Shown one piece after another: positions 63,034-64,000 of a stretch of DNA of 64,000 bases. The notes beneath the pieces were generated by a model, which did no database searches, was not told where the DNA came from, and was given only the letters and a program-made list of their open reading frames with translations. The position numbers and the translations under genes were made by a program. The DNA is from Megalobrama amblycephala (taxonomy: Eukaryota; Chordata; Actinopteri; Cypriniformes; Xenocyprididae). The stretch lies in assembly GCF_018812025.1 (NCBI RefSeq), contig NC_063050.1:57920147-57984146 (forward strand), given 5' to 3'. Numbering within the stretch: position 1 is the first letter of the stretch; every line of letters begins with the position of its first letter.

Positions 63034-64000
63034 ATGGCGGATTTATCCGATGTATGTTATTCTGATCTGTCCTCGCCAGATCGGGAAGCTGTGGAGACTT
63101 TGCTGCCCGGCATTCATAGATCCACCGTGAGGTACAGCGTCCCGCACATCACCCTTGCCCCAGGCACCGGCAAGCGACCGAGACATCCAGCTAGCGAGTC
63201 CCGTGTGCGATGCAGTTTTTCGGACGGCGTACAAAAACACGGTCAGTCATGTCCGACGATTATCATGTGTATTAAATGCAACATGTACAGCTTAGCTCTT
63301 TCTGTCAGCAGTGAGACTTACACATGTGATAAATGCAGGGATATTGTCAGGCTGACAGAGAGAATCTCAGAATTAGAGACACGCATCCAAACTTTAATTG
63401 AGGATAGTGAGAATGAAAGGGCCTTAGATACTGCTTTGGATGCGACTAGCCTAGTAAACACTGCACATTCGGTTCCGGTTGTAGAAGCCACGCAGCAGGC
63501 TAACTGGGTGACTGTGAGGCGGCATAGTGGCAAGAACAAACACCACTCTTCTGTTCCGATTAGAACATCAAACAGGTTCTCCCCACTCAGTGACGCACCC
63601 ACTGAGAATCCTGTTGAAAGTGCCCTAGTTATTGGCGATTCTATTACACGGAACGTGAAAATAGAGACACCAGCCACCATAGTCACATGTTTGCCGGGGG
63701 CCAGAGCACCTGACATCAAAGCAAATTTAAAAGTGCTGGCTAATGCTAAACGTAAATATTCTAAAATCATTATCCACGTCGGCACAAATGATGTTCGACT
63801 TCGCCAGTCGGAGATCACTAAAATTAACATTAAAGAGGTGTGTGAACTCGCAAATTCAATGTCAGCAGAAGTAATTTGTTCTGGCCCTCTTCCTGTTCGT
63901 CGGAGTGATGAGATAGTTAGCAGGTTATCATCACTCAATGGCTGGCTGTCTAAGTGGTGTCCGCAGAATAATATAGGTTCATCCCTCCCGGGATGGTGCT
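63034..64000 (+). CDS. L2-like LINE ORF1 with SGNH-esterase domain (partial, runs off window)
   Basis: A stop-free frame of 322 codons from ATG 63034 to the window end. It has a C-x2-C and a C-x2-C pair (CIKCNM, TCDKCRD) forming a zinc-finger-like unit, a coiled coil (RLTERISELETRIQTLIEDS), and a basic linker (RRHSGKNKHH). The esterase blocks follow: ALVIGDSITRNVK (catalytic serine in GDS) and KIIIHVGTNDVR (GxND block). Such esterase ORF1 proteins occur in L2/CR1-type LINEs and bind lipid or RNA. At the end, sequence jumps from PQNNIG to DNA equivalent to HPSRDGA in the copy at 47338, but out of frame, so the final DGIH block is deleted. The downstream stop is not visible. Confidence 0.85.
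   Translation, partial: MADLSDVCYSDLSSPDREAVETLLPGIHRSTVRYSVPHITLAPGTGKRPRHPASESRVRCSFSDGVQKHGQSCPTIIMCIKCNMYSLALSVSSETYTCDKCRDIVRLTERISELETRIQTLIEDSENERALDTALDATSLVNTAHSVPVVEATQQANWVTVRRHSGKNKHHSSVPIRTSNRFSPLSDAPTENPVESALVIGDSITRNVKIETPATIVTCLPGARAPDIKANLKVLANAKRKYSKIIIHVGTNDVRLRQSEITKINIKEVCELANSMSAEVICSGPLPVRRSDEIVSRLSSLNGWLSKWCPQNNIGSSLPGWC

Overview
The window looks like repeat-dense vertebrate DNA, most likely from a teleost and probably a cyprinid. The basis is the mix of element types: THAP-containing Kolobok/T2 elements with TTAA targets, DIRS, BEL/Pao, chromodomain Gypsy, L2-like and L1-like LINEs, Tc1 and hAT. I found no complete host gene. Almost every coding stretch belongs to a mobile element, and most are broken. 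The family names come from motif recognition, not from a database search.

Region 1 (1-18512) is a set of insertions inside one minus-strand Gypsy element, Gypsy-A. An endogenous retrovirus remnant (1-4132, plus strand) and a Kolobok DNA transposon (4657-10738, TTAA duplication) both interrupt its gag. A DIRS element (11701-18420) interrupts its 5' LTR. The DIRS is itself split between reverse transcriptase and RNase H by an LTR-element fragment and a SINE/LINE-like tail (about 14261-16053). The Kolobok carries two convergent genes: a 12-exon THAP transposase (plus) and a small gene resembling the cysteine-rich cytoplasmic tail of P2X7 receptors (minus). A 353-bp MITE sits on the transposase stop codon.

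Region 2 (18513-30435) is a large inverted repeat, with arms at 19795-20564 continued at 26534-26665, and at 28541-29485. The left arm is split by a 5969-bp element with CCCAGGT termini (20565-26533). That element contains BEN-domain exons (minus), a solo LTR, a Tc1 element, a hAT element and a T2-like repeat. The right arm carries a 78-bp TA-flanked MITE. Each arm shows the other's empty site.

Region 3 (30500-42724) is a BEL/Pao retrotransposon (plus strand, TSD GAAGA). Its 5' LTR is interrupted by a Gypsy chromovirus (30762-35980, minus strand, TSD GTTAT). The chromovirus has lost an aspartate of the RT YxDD motif and has an in-frame stop before its chromodomain.

Region 4 (44174-50152) holds an internally deleted Gypsy (TSD CTCGC) and L2-like LINE pieces. 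Here 889 bp of the Gypsy and 396 bp of the LINE have been re-copied in a pattern that suggests template switching.

Region 5 (50153-58066) is a degenerate L1-like LINE (minus), interrupted by a 3.6-kb L2-like LINE (51903-55512, TSD AGAATA). It also contains a perfect 50-bp hairpin.

Region 6 (58067-64000) contains dispersed repeats, two tRNA-like units, a 69-bp tandem duplication, an L2-like RT fragment cut by an LTR fragment, and an open LINE ORF1 with an SGNH-esterase domain that runs off the window end.
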